Source: Ktedonobacter robiniae
GTDB lineage: Bacteria; Chloroflexota; Ktedonobacteria; Ktedonobacterales; Ktedonobacteraceae
Length of the DNA stretch: 64,000 nucleotides
Reading direction: 5' to 3'
Assembly (NCBI RefSeq): GCF_016587375.1
Contig: NZ_BNJG01000003.1
Span: forward strand, 744,001 to 808,000
Both the position numbers and the translations under genes were made by a program. The notes under the pieces are model-generated. The model was given only the letters and a program-made list of their open reading frames with translations. It did not search any database and had not been told where the DNA came from. Each line of letters begins with the position of its first letter. Position 1 is the stretch's first letter. Positions 8,906 through 16,827 of the stretch are shown here, piece by piece.

Positions 8906-9736
8906 TTATTGCACGTACTGTTGCACAACAGCCAGTTCGTTGGCTAGCCCCTCCCACTCGTCTTGATCTGGACCATCATAGATCAAGGTATAGGGGCCAG
9001 AGAAGTTGGCCAGGCGCGTAATGTCTAGACAACGTAGATAGTCTTCCTGGTCCAGGACGTAGGGTGAGTCAAAAGAAGCCTTTGCATGGCAAGACTCAGC
9101 CAGGGAAGCAATCTCTTCAAAGGCTGCATATTTCCCATGACCCTTCCAGTTACCAAAATCGAGGCAGAGTCCGACCTCGCCATTCAGGCGCTCGAACAGG
9201 GCCTGAACCGACTGAGGAGTTGAAAGGAGCGCGAACCAGTTCTCAGTCATCAAGCGTACATCCCTTTCCCTGGCCTCAGCCGCCAATACGCTCAAGGCGT
9301 GGTAGCTTCGTTCTAGTGATTGAGGCGAGGGATCGGATTTTCCAGCGATCACACGCATACAGCGTGCCCCTAGTGCTTGAGCCACGTCTAACCACTGACG
9401 TATCCATGCCAGGTCACGCTCTCCATTCGTGGGATGCGTAATATCGCCGTCATCTACCAGTAGCGAGAAGAGTTCTACCTGCGCAGCCTCCAATGCCGCT
9501 CGCAGTTCTCCAAGATACCCTGGATCAAGAGTGGGCAAGTGAAAATGACAAATCTCCATAGTAGAGATGCCCACCTCCACCAGGCGCTCAGGCAATGCTA
9601 ACAGCGAATACGCTCCCTTGTTGTGAGTATTGGCTGGCAGCGGAGCGCCAACACCATAAAAAGCTGGACTGCCAAGAGTACGATCCAGGCTCCACGTAGA
9701 TACTGAGACACGAGCAGCTTGATTATTGGTCTGCAA
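8906..9736 (-). CDS. Sugar phosphate isomerase/epimerase-like TIM barrel
   Basis: A 276-residue protein of the xylose-isomerase-like (AP endonuclease 2) TIM-barrel superfamily. Candidate metal ligands follow the usual order: E in STMEICHFHL, H in TMEICHFH, E in LMTENWFALL, D in GLCLDFGNWKG, H in ESCHAKA and D in LIYDGPDQDEW. The substrate is probably a sugar or inositol derivative but cannot be named. The start is taken as TTG with GGAGG 7 bases upstream; no ATG fits. It is monocistronic, with a terminator shared with the convergent CDF gene. Confidence 0.8.
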   Translation of the reverse strand: MQTNNQAARVSVSTWSLDRTLGSPAFYGVGAPLPANTHNKGAYSLLALPERLVEVGISTMEICHFHLPTLDPGYLGELRAALEAAQVELFSLLVDDGDITHPTNGERDLAWIRQWLDVAQALGARCMRVIAGKSDPSPQSLERSYHALSVLAAEARERDVRLMTENWFALLSTPQSVQALFERLNGEVGLCLDFGNWKGHGKYAAFEEIASLAESCHAKASFDSPYVLDQEDYLRCLDITRLANFSGPYTLIYDGPDQDEWEGLANELAVVQQYVQ

Positions 9737-9981
9737 AATACATCCTCCCTCTCTCTTGCAAAGAGCGAAACGCTCCTACACATAGGCAAAAACTTTTATA
9801 GTGAAGTATATCTCTCAAAGCAGGCAGCCGTCTATTTTATTGTCAAGTGCACCCAGGGGAAGAAGCACCATTCGCGCCTCATAGAGAGGTGAGAGGTAAG
9901 CAGTCAAGCTTATAGTAGAGGTGAGGCCTTTGCAATGAGGCATATGAGCAGGCATGGAAGACCCTGGCATAACGTATATTG

Positions 9982-12066
9982 TCAAACGGCGGTTGCGATA
10001 CATACACAATTTCGACCAGCCTGTTTGGCTCGATACATAGCCAGGTCTGCGCGTTTCATAAGCTGATCTGGAGTCGAGGCATGATCGGGATAGAGGGCGA
10101 CCCCCACGCTGATAGTGACATGCGTCTCATGCCTCTCTCCCTCGGTCTGCCAGCAACATGGCCGCTCCTCCAGAGTACGACGAAGCCTTTCTGCGACACT
10201 CATTGCCAGATCCAGGTTGATGTCCCGTAAAATAACCGCGAACTCCTCTCCTCCGTAGCGCCCGACCGTATCATCTGCGCGAAGGGAGGCTCGCAGGCGC
10301 TGCCCCACTTCATGCAGGATATAATCGCCAACCTGGTGTCCCCAGCGATCATTGATCCGTTTAAAGTAATCCACGTCGACAAAGAGGATCGCACATGTTC
10401 TCTGACAACAGTCAGTAAACACAACATTGAGTGCGCTCATGATTGCTCTATGATTCGGGAGCTCTGTGACCGGATCAGTTGTCGCGGCACGGGTTTGTTC
10501 TCGATACAAACGGTCTACTTCCATGAGCAAGACCTCTTGTTGCTGATACGCTTCCTGAAGTTGCTTGCGCAACATTCTTTCTTTTTCCGTCTCAAATTGT
10601 TGATCACTCAGCAAGGTCCGTAGCCGAGGATATTCTCCCCCAAGCCAGCCCACGACAAGTGTTACCACAACACTCATGAGGAGCGTATTTTCCCAATTTC
10701 GGTTGGACATTGATGCAACCAGGGATATTGAGAGCGTCGCCCAGATAGCGATTACCGACGTACTTATTCCAGTGAGTGCGATAAAGAAAAAGGTAAAATG
10801 TTTTCGCCACAGTAATCCAGGAGAAGCGCCCTGTTGAGATCCATAAGAGCGGATAAAGAAGGGCAGGACAAACAGAATGATCATCGATGTGAGGAGCAGG
10901 ATAACACCTACTGCCAGGGAAAGCTCATAGTTATTATACCTCGTCACTGCTGGATTTTGCTCGTATACATGCAGCAAAGGAAAGAGGACAAAGAGGACGG
11001 CAGAAGTCACTGCAACAGCCAATGCATCTATGAGCAGAGAGACGAGAGGAACCCCCCAACGATTAGGACGCGCAAAAGAAGCGGGAAGGTGATGGTGTTG
11101 AGCTAGCGTCACCAATAAACGCGAAAAGAGGAGTAGATAGACAACCAGCAGTATCACATCTGAGCAGGCCAGGGCGAGGGTAAAGAGGGAACCACCAAAC
11201 GAGCCAAAGAGCATGGTGCTTGCACGAAATGCGGTCAACGTTTCTGTTTCGGGCGCGACTGGTAGCACTACCACAAGGCTCCAGGTACCAAGAAGGTAGA
11301 ACAGCAGTATGAGGCCCGCTCCCCACCAGATATAGGTTGACGCGTGTCGCAAACCAGCCTGTCCTTCACGCAGTTCCCTCCCCAGGAAAAAAGGATAATT
11401 GACGCCAAGTAAGGCGAAAATGATGGTACTAAAATAGGACGCATTGTCTGGGAAGACAGCATACCAGTTTACGGGGCGTATAAAGGAGGCAGCGCTCTGG
11501 TGCCCTTGCAGGAGCCGTCCGAGCGCTCCCGCGCCGAGTAAGAGATAGAGCAGGCAGCTTACGAATAAGACGTGTTTTAAGCGTGCGAGCGGGAGACAAC
11601 TGATACCCACCGCCAGGCAGAAAAGAAGAAACATGGCGAAGGCATATTGAGTGGGTGTACTGAGGTACGCCGGGTATGAGAAGTGCAGATAGTCAGCGGC
11701 CTCTTCAATATAGGTAGCCGTCAGTAAAAGACCAGCAACCCAGGTGCCAAAGGTTACGATAAAGCCTGGAGTTGAGCCAAAGACACTGCTAACCCAGGCA
11801 TAGAGGCTGCCCTGCCCAGGTAAATGCAACGCAAGCCACCGGGTGATGATGGTACAGGGAAGCAAGAAGATTGCTCCTCCCAATAGCCAGTAGGAAATCG
11901 CTGATGGACCGGCGGGGTGGATATAAGCAATATTAGAAAAGGCCATGACAGCCAGGACGAGAAGAACAACAAGGTCCCTCCTGCTCAGCACAGCAGGGAG
12001 TGGGGGAATCTCAGGTCTGGAGCCTGGCAGGGGTTTGTTGGGTTGAGATGCTGAGAGCGTCTTCAT
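9982..12066 (-). CDS. APC permease-like protein fused to diguanylate cyclase
   Basis: A 694-residue fusion. Residues about 25-480 form about 12 transmembrane helices that resemble an amino acid-polyamine-organocation (APC) permease: HLPGQGSLYAWVSSVFG matches the conserved P-G-Y-W region after TM2. A coiled-coil linker (TEKERMLRKQLQEAYQQQ) leads to a GGDEF domain starting at DPVTELPNHRAI. The catalytic site is RYGGEEF (GGEEF at 605-609), with an intact RxxD inhibitory site (R596-D599) five residues upstream, so active, product-inhibited c-di-GMP synthesis is expected. I infer that the permease part senses or transports an amino-acid-like ligand and controls the cyclase. The linkage is in one uninterrupted frame. 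Confidence 0.9.
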   Translation of the reverse strand: MKTLSASQPNKPLPGSRPEIPPLPAVLSRRDLVVLLVLAVMAFSNIAYIHPAGPSAISYWLLGGAIFLLPCTIITRWLALHLPGQGSLYAWVSSVFGSTPGFIVTFGTWVAGLLLTATYIEEAADYLHFSYPAYLSTPTQYAFAMFLLFCLAVGISCLPLARLKHVLFVSCLLYLLLGAGALGRLLQGHQSAASFIRPVNWYAVFPDNASYFSTIIFALLGVNYPFFLGRELREGQAGLRHASTYIWWGAGLILLFYLLGTWSLVVVLPVAPETETLTAFRASTMLFGSFGGSLFTLALACSDVILLVVYLLLFSRLLVTLAQHHHLPASFARPNRWGVPLVSLLIDALAVAVTSAVLFVLFPLLHVYEQNPAVTRYNNYELSLAVGVILLLTSMIILFVLPFFIRSYGSQQGASPGLLWRKHFTFFFIALTGISTSVIAIWATLSISLVASMSNRNWENTLLMSVVVTLVVGWLGGEYPRLRTLLSDQQFETEKERMLRKQLQEAYQQQEVLLMEVDRLYREQTRAATTDPVTELPNHRAIMSALNVVFTDCCQRTCAILFVDVDYFKRINDRWGHQVGDYILHEVGQRLRASLRADDTVGRYGGEEFAVILRDINLDLAMSVAERLRRTLEERPCCWQTEGERHETHVTISVGVALYPDHASTPDQLMKRADLAMYRAKQAGRNCVCIATAV

Positions 12067-12271
12067 TACTACTTCTCTCCCTGGCTAGAGAACAATGAGC
12101 AAGAGGGAAACGTTCGGCTATAAAAATAGAAGAAGGCCAGCGCGCACGGCACATCTGCTCTCTATTATTCATAGTAGTATCAATAAAAAAAACAAGCCTC
12201 ACCAGGCACCGGCTTGCTCTACCTCTGATGTGATATGGGCTATCGCGACCGCAAACAGCTACTGTGACGTA

Positions 12272-12454
12272 CTACGATTTCTCTGAGGTGCGAAGCTGCC
12301 AATACCCAATCACGGGCACGAAAAAGAAAACGAGCAACAAGACCAGCACCAGCAGATGCCTGACGTCATGAGTCGAGAGAAACGAAGCCAGTTCGATTCC
12401 TCCTAACACCAGCGTGCCAATCTTCCGCTCTGTCTTGCCTCTGGATGCGCTCAT
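12272..12454 (-). CDS. Small one-helix membrane protein, hypothetical
   Basis: A 60-residue ORF with a basic N-terminus (SASRGKTERK) and one clear transmembrane segment (HLLVLVLLLVFFFVPVIGYW) near the C-terminus. It follows the SdpI-like gene by 84 bases on the same strand and could be a third member of that operon. The ribosome site (GAGG, 11 bases upstream) is weak. No family is recognised. Confidence 0.4.
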   Translation of the reverse strand: MSASRGKTERKIGTLVLGGIELASFLSTHDVRHLLVLVLLLVFFFVPVIGYWQLRTSEKS

Positions 12455-12538
12455 GCGTCAATCCGCCTCATTGGCACGAGCGCAGGTACAGGTGATTTGG
12501 GTTTCAGTGCGGCCATGACTATGTGTTTCTCTGTCTCA

Positions 12539-13276
12539 TCAGTTCTCGACTGGGGGATCATCGAAAGATCCCGGGGCGTACTCTGGTTGTTCGCGTCGGT
12601 AACTGATATATGAATATAGATAGAGAAAGGCAGCCATCAACAAGACCAGAGAAAGGAAAAACCAGGGACGGAGTGCTGGCATGAAGCTCAGCGGAATGCA
12701 AAGCAGGCCGCAAGCAACAAAGAGCCTACCCCCGACGCGATGAGTGCGTTCCCACGAAGCATCACTGCTGAGCGTCCAAGGCGTGCGAATGCCCATCCAG
12801 AAATTCCGACGCAGTTTGCCAAGATAGTTGCCGGTGAAAATGAACAGCCCGCCAACTCCCAGCGAGATGAAAAAGCTTATGTCGAGGTTCATTCCCAGAT
12901 TGTTCGCCGTTGCAATGACCTGAACCAGGAGCAGCACTACGATACTGCCCATGAAAAGGAAACTACGCCACTGGACATTGGTGGCCTCGTCAATACGACT
13001 GCCCAGATGGGGACCGGCAGCCTGACGTACTCGCAGGAACCAGACCAGCAGGCTGATACCCGGGAAAAGAAACGTCGCCATCCATTTCGGTCCATAGCTA
13101 GTGGCATGCCCACCGCTCCAATGAACAGGCACTGTTGCAGGTAAGAACGGATACGCGAAAAGCGCGATCAGCAGTTGAAGAACGATAATTGCCCAGATCA
13201 ACATATCGGTCGAGTTGCGCCACCTGGGATTGGGACGTGGCAGGATTTTGTCACTGGTGCGACTGGGATTATTCAT
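12539..13276 (-). CDS. sdpI: SdpI-like DUF1648 membrane protein
   Basis: A 245-residue polytopic membrane protein. The N-terminal DUF1648 part shows ATVPVHWSGGHATSYGPKW. The SdpI signature follows with RRNFWMGIRTPWTLSSDASWERTHRVGGRLF at about residues 160-190. In Bacillus subtilis SdpI gives immunity to the SdpC toxin and signals to the repressor SdpR; outside Firmicutes the role is unproven. The start at 13276 is chosen because its ATG overlaps the end of the ArsR gene by 8 bases (ATGAATAA), indicating coupling. Upstream in-frame residues are out-of-frame translation of the regulator. Confidence 0.85.
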   Translation of the reverse strand: MNNPSRTSDKILPRPNPRWRNSTDMLIWAIIVLQLLIALFAYPFLPATVPVHWSGGHATSYGPKWMATFLFPGISLLVWFLRVRQAAGPHLGSRIDEATNVQWRSFLFMGSIVVLLLVQVIATANNLGMNLDISFFISLGVGGLFIFTGNYLGKLRRNFWMGIRTPWTLSSDASWERTHRVGGRLFVACGLLCIPLSFMPALRPWFFLSLVLLMAAFLYLYSYISYRREQPEYAPGSFDDPPVEN

Positions 13277-13622
13277 GCGTTTTCTCCAGAGGTTGGTCAG
13301 AACAAGGTTCCTCTTCGGTGGTGAAGAGTGTTTTATCCTGTAAATCGGTGGGAACGTGCATGTCCCCAAACCAGCCAAGAACCTCCATCATGAGGTCTTG
13401 AAAAACAGTGGTATTCAACGAGTAGACCTGAAATTGCCCACGTCGTTCAACACGCACCAGGTCTGCCAATTTAAGGATGGTCAAATGATGCGAGAGAAGT
13501 GACCGGGTAACGCCAGCCTGCTCTGCGAGATCTCCCACTGTATGTGCTCCCTCTCGCAGACACTTTAAAATTCTCCGACGTGTGGGGTCAGCGATCGCCT
13601 TGTATGCTTCTTGCATCTCCAT
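13269..13622 (-). CDS. sdpR: SdpR-like ArsR-family repressor
   Basis: A 117-residue ArsR-family winged-helix protein that begins MEMQEAYKAIADPTRRRILKCL, as in SdpR-type autorepressors. The HTH is TVGDLAEQAGVTRSLLSHHLTIL and the wing is RRGQFQVYSLN. There is no metal-binding cysteine pair (its single Cys lies in helix 1). It is coupled by overlap to the SdpI-like gene, the same order as Bacillus sdpRI. Ribosome site AAAAGGA lies just upstream. A perfect 42-bp palindrome 22 bases before the start is the likely operator. Confidence 0.88.
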   Translation of the reverse strand: MEMQEAYKAIADPTRRRILKCLREGAHTVGDLAEQAGVTRSLLSHHLTILKLADLVRVERRGQFQVYSLNTTVFQDLMMEVLGWFGDMHVPTDLQDKTLFTTEEEPCSDQPLEKTHE

Positions 13623-13643
13623 GCGTTCCTTTTCTCGTTGAGA

Positions 13644-13685
13644 GACCTGCTAGTATTTCAATGTACATTGAAATACTAGCAGGTC
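13644..13685. promoter_or_regulatory. Perfect 42-bp palindromic operator
   Basis: Arms of 21 bases match without mismatch (core ttcaatgtacattgaa). The site lies 22 bases upstream of the SdpR-like start. It is not followed by a T run in either direction, so an operator for the dimeric ArsR-family repressor is more likely than a terminator. Confidence 0.75.
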
Positions 13686-13985
13686 AGAGTGGGAAAGTCA
13701 AGAGGCAAGACTTACGCGCCGTCATGCTGAAGACGCGCCCTGACTGGGATCTCTTTACCCTCACCCAGCCCTACTTTTAAGCCAAAACTTATCCTTTTCT
13801 AAACAGATACTCACGCATTCGTGCATCTTCTTAGATAGTTAACTCGTGTCCATAGTAGAAAAAGTTGCATCATCTATTACAAGGTATCATCTATGATTAC
13901 ATTTGTAATCCGAGAAATATTTGAGAGGTCAGCATATATTCGCCTTCTCGCGAAATTCCTCGGATAAGTCGAAAGGGGTAACATC
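13686..13985. other. Intergenic region with small inverted repeat
   Basis: About 300 bases without a gene between the divergent SdpR-like gene and the small membrane protein. It holds one inverted repeat, gattaca-tt-tgtaatc at 13895-13910, about 75 bases before the next start and possibly an operator. Nothing else was recognised. Confidence 0.4.
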
Positions 13986-14153
13986 ATGATTGGTAGTATT
14001 CTCTGGGCCGTCGTGGTCATTCTCTTTGTTCTGTGGCTACTTGGTTTTGTCTTGCACATCGCAGGTGGCTTGATTCACCTGCTGCTGGTGATTGCCGTCA
14101 TCGTGGCCCTGTATAATCTCTTCGTGGCTGGCCGTTCACGCCGCACCATTTAG
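13986..14153 (+). CDS. Lmo0937-family small membrane protein
   Basis: A 55-residue protein with two short hydrophobic helices: ILWAVVVILFVLWLLGFVLHIAG, then LIHLLLVIAVIVALYNLFV, and a basic tail (GRSRRTI). The WLLGFVLHIAGGLIHLLLVIA pattern matches the Lmo0937 family of stress-associated membrane peptides, whose function is unknown. GAAAGGGG lies about 8 bases upstream of the ATG. It is monocistronic and followed by a hairpin at 14207-14249. Confidence 0.8.
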   Translation: MIGSILWAVVVILFVLWLLGFVLHIAGGLIHLLLVIAVIVALYNLFVAGRSRRTI

Positions 14154-14206
14154 CCAGCAACTACTCAGCAGAGCAAGAGAAGCCTTTCTGGTGATATAGA
14201 CTTGCA

Positions 14207-14249
14207 AAGAGAACCCATCGCCCATATCTTATGCTCGATGGGTTCTCTT
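14207..14249 (+). terminator. Terminator of the Lmo0937-like gene
   Basis: A perfect 14-bp stem (aagagaacccatcg) with a 15-base loop, 54 bases after the stop codon. The sequence after the stem is T-rich only over a few bases (ctcttact). Confidence 0.6.
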
Positions 14250-14328
14250 ACTGCATATATAAATTCTCACACATAAAATTTCGGCGCGCTCCTCAAGTTC
14301 TTTTTTTTACATAGAACTACTTCATACA

Positions 14329-14376
14329 ACAAAGGGGAGGAGAGGATGCAAATTGCACCCTCTCCTCCCCTTTTGT
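14329..14376 (-). terminator. Terminator after the first tandem binding protein
   Basis: A long hairpin with arms built on ggggaggagagg...cctctcctcccc, and TTTT/AAA at the ends. It is positioned 47 bases past the minus-strand stop at 14423. Sister hairpins of the same design follow the other two copies, at 16731 and 19135. Confidence 0.8.
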
Positions 14377-14422
14377 AGAGCACACGTGAATGGTTATCAC
14401 GCACCCTCTACACGACACGAGC

Positions 14423-16174
14423 TTATTTGTACGTGTTTGTGTTGGCGCAGGCAGAATCGCTGGACTTATAGATCTTAGCCCAGTCTCCAGGAGGAGTCAG
14501 ATCCTGAGCGTTATCCACAACACCTTGAACACATGTCTTAAGGACATAGACCGTGGTACGCTGATCGAAGGGAATCCAGGCTGCATCATCGACAAGTTGC
14601 TGCTCAATCTGGTTATACTGGGTGATACGCTCAGTGGCATTCTGATTGACATCAGCCTTCAACATGAGGTCCTGAGTCTGCTGCTGGACACTGAGATCCT
14701 TCGCTTTACCCATACCGTAGTTGTTCTCGTTGTTGGTCGAGCCCTTACCAAAGAGCAGGGTCAGCCAGTCCTGAGGATCGGGATAATCAGCGATCCAGGC
14801 AGCGGCCCACATCTGCAATTTGTCATTGCCTACGGTACCGGACTCATCGGCGAGGCGCTTATTGAAGTCCTCGTCGTTGATGGTTACGTTAACGCCCAGA
14901 GTGTCTTTCCACTGCTGCTGCGCGAACTCGTAGAGGTTCTTGGAGGTCTGTGAACCACCAGTTGCCACTGTCAAGGTAATGGCGGGGAAGTTGGCGGTTG
15001 TGTAGCCTTCCTCTTGCATACCTTCCTGGAAAAGCTGCTTGGCCAGGGTCTTATCACCCTTGGTGCTGGTCACGCCAGCAGGAGCCTTCAGGTCGGGATT
15101 GTAGCCAGGCATACCCTGGGGCACGATATGATTAGTCGCCAAACGTACGCCCTTAGTAATGCTCTTCTCAATCGCACTCTTGTCAAAGGAGAGCGCAAAG
15201 GCCTGGCGGATCTTGACGTTGTTGAAAGGCTTGGTCAGCCAGTTCATGGTAAAGTAGTCGATAGCCAGCTGAGGGGCCTGGCGGAACTGCTTGTTGGGCA
15301 GTGCACGCGCCTCATCCAGGTTAGCAGTTGGCACGCCAGCCTGGTCAACCTGGTTGGTCTTGTAGGCTTTGTAGACCGTCTGTGGGTCTTTATAGAACGC
15401 GTACACGACTTTCTTCAGCTGTGGCTTGCTACCCCAGTAATTGGAGTTGGGTACAAAACTGACATACTTGCCAGCGTTGTGCTGATCCAGTTTGAAGGGG
15501 CCTGAGCAACCACCCTCGCTCAGGTGCTTCAGGAAATCGGTGTCGCCATACTTCTCTACAAAGCTTTTCTCTACGACATAGGAGGTCGAGTAGGTCAGCG
15601 CCTGCAAGAAGTACTGAGCATTGCTTTTGGCTACAATCTTAACTGTTGTGGGATCGACAGCAAAGATGCTATCGCCAATCAGTGTGGGGACCTTGCCCGC
15701 AAAACGCTTGTCCGAGTCTTTAATAAGTCCCAGATAGGAGGGGGCAACCGTCGACTTCAACTCAGGCTTGAGCGCGCGGTCAATGCTATAGACCACGTCA
15801 TCAGCGGTGATGGGGTTGCCATCGCTGAACTTGAGTCCGGGACGTAGGGTAAAGGTCCAGGTCAAACCATCACTAGACTGTTTCCAGGACTGAGCCAGTT
15901 CGCCATAGACCTTCAGGTTGTCGTCGAGCTGGACGAGGCCCGTGAACATCATGTCAAGAGCAGTAATAGAAGCCGAGTCGGTCGAAAGCGCGGGATCAAG
16001 CGTCGCGACATCCGATAGACCGCTCAAAGGAACAACATAAATTTGCTTGTCATCAGATAGTTTGCCGCCAGCTGTGTTACCACCCGAGCTGCCACCGCAT
16101 GCTGCAACGAGCACGGCAAGCAGGGTCAGGAGCAACGGCAAAAAGAGTGTCACATGTTTCTTGCCAGACTGCAT
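14423..16174 (-). CDS. Peptide ABC transporter binding lipoprotein (copy 1)
   Basis: A 583-residue solute-binding protein of family 5 (OppA/DppA type). It has a lipoprotein signal peptide ending in LLAVLVAACGG (cleavage before Cys) and a Ser/Gly linker. The mature domain shows hallmarks such as TWTFTLRPGLKFSDGNPITADDVVYSIDRAL and IRQAFALSFDKSAI. The start is the ATG at 16174 with TAAGGAGAAA upstream; an earlier in-frame ATG lies inside the leader. It is the first of three tandem homologues. No permease or ATPase gene lies nearby, so it must work with components elsewhere. The likely ligand is an oligopeptide or similar substrate, not determinable here. Confidence 0.92.
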   Translation of the reverse strand: MQSGKKHVTLFLPLLLTLLAVLVAACGGSSGGNTAGGKLSDDKQIYVVPLSGLSDVATLDPALSTDSASITALDMMFTGLVQLDDNLKVYGELAQSWKQSSDGLTWTFTLRPGLKFSDGNPITADDVVYSIDRALKPELKSTVAPSYLGLIKDSDKRFAGKVPTLIGDSIFAVDPTTVKIVAKSNAQYFLQALTYSTSYVVEKSFVEKYGDTDFLKHLSEGGCSGPFKLDQHNAGKYVSFVPNSNYWGSKPQLKKVVYAFYKDPQTVYKAYKTNQVDQAGVPTANLDEARALPNKQFRQAPQLAIDYFTMNWLTKPFNNVKIRQAFALSFDKSAIEKSITKGVRLATNHIVPQGMPGYNPDLKAPAGVTSTKGDKTLAKQLFQEGMQEEGYTTANFPAITLTVATGGSQTSKNLYEFAQQQWKDTLGVNVTINDEDFNKRLADESGTVGNDKLQMWAAAWIADYPDPQDWLTLLFGKGSTNNENNYGMGKAKDLSVQQQTQDLMLKADVNQNATERITQYNQIEQQLVDDAAWIPFDQRTTVYVLKTCVQGVVDNAQDLTPPGDWAKIYKSSDSACANTNTYK

Positions 16175-16372
16175 CAAGTACTTTCTCCTTAGAAACGCAT
16201 ACAAAGACCATGTTTTGCTGAGATAGTGAAGAGTATTACCGCCGCTTAAATTATCTTTTCCCGGCTATAAACCAATTCATCACTAGAATTCTTCTCTATC
16301 TACAAACATGTAAATATCGCTGCTACTATGCGAGACAAAGAAAGACAAGAAAATCCGTCTTTGTTGCCCCTC

Positions 16373-16730
16373 TCCATTTTCATATGCTTAGAAATGGATA
16401 CTACATTTACACAGCGTATTATATATACGCCATGAGTTTGTATAATCTCTCGCACAAATCCCCAAAAATCAAATTTCATTCTCTTTAATAACGTATCTAG
16501 CGTTGCCTTCCATCAAGTTATCTATAATATAAAATATAAAGGTAATATGATATCAAGTACCTATGTAATCATACCATCTTATTAACAATTATTACTGTGT
16601 TATCAGGTCTGCGCTTCCATTTTTTAGCAATTTCATGCTTAAATACTTTAAATTTGAGATATATTTACATCCAGAAAGCTTGTACAAACCTGCATCACAA
16701 GCGCATTTTGCAGAGCACTATTTCACAATA
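16373..16730. repeat. Non-coding repeat unit 1 between binding-protein genes
   Basis: The gap of about 620 bases between copies 1 and 2 holds no gene. From about 16373 it matches the gap at 18780-19134 almost base for base. This includes an uninterrupted run of more than 70 identical bases at about 16573-16649 (starts tcttattaacaattattac). It also contains the 17-base imperfect palindrome gcgtattatatatacgc (16414-16430), which on the minus strand offers TATAAT. It is the promoter and leader region of copy 1. Confidence 0.75.
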
Positions 16731-16777
16731 AAGAGAAGAGGAGAGAGTGCAGATTGCACCCTCTCCTCTTCTCTTTT
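16731..16777 (-). terminator. Terminator after the second tandem binding protein
   Basis: A hairpin with arms aagagaagaggagag and its near-perfect complement, flanked by T/A runs. It lies 50 bases beyond the stop of copy 2 on the minus strand. Confidence 0.8.
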
Positions 16778-16827
16778 GTCAAGCGCATGTGATTGAAATC
16801 GTCACATACCCTCTTTGCGATACAAGC

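Noticed and set aside
13644..13685. Perfect palindrome read as a terminator
   Set aside because: No T run on either strand, and it stands between a start codon and its upstream region, so an operator is more likely.
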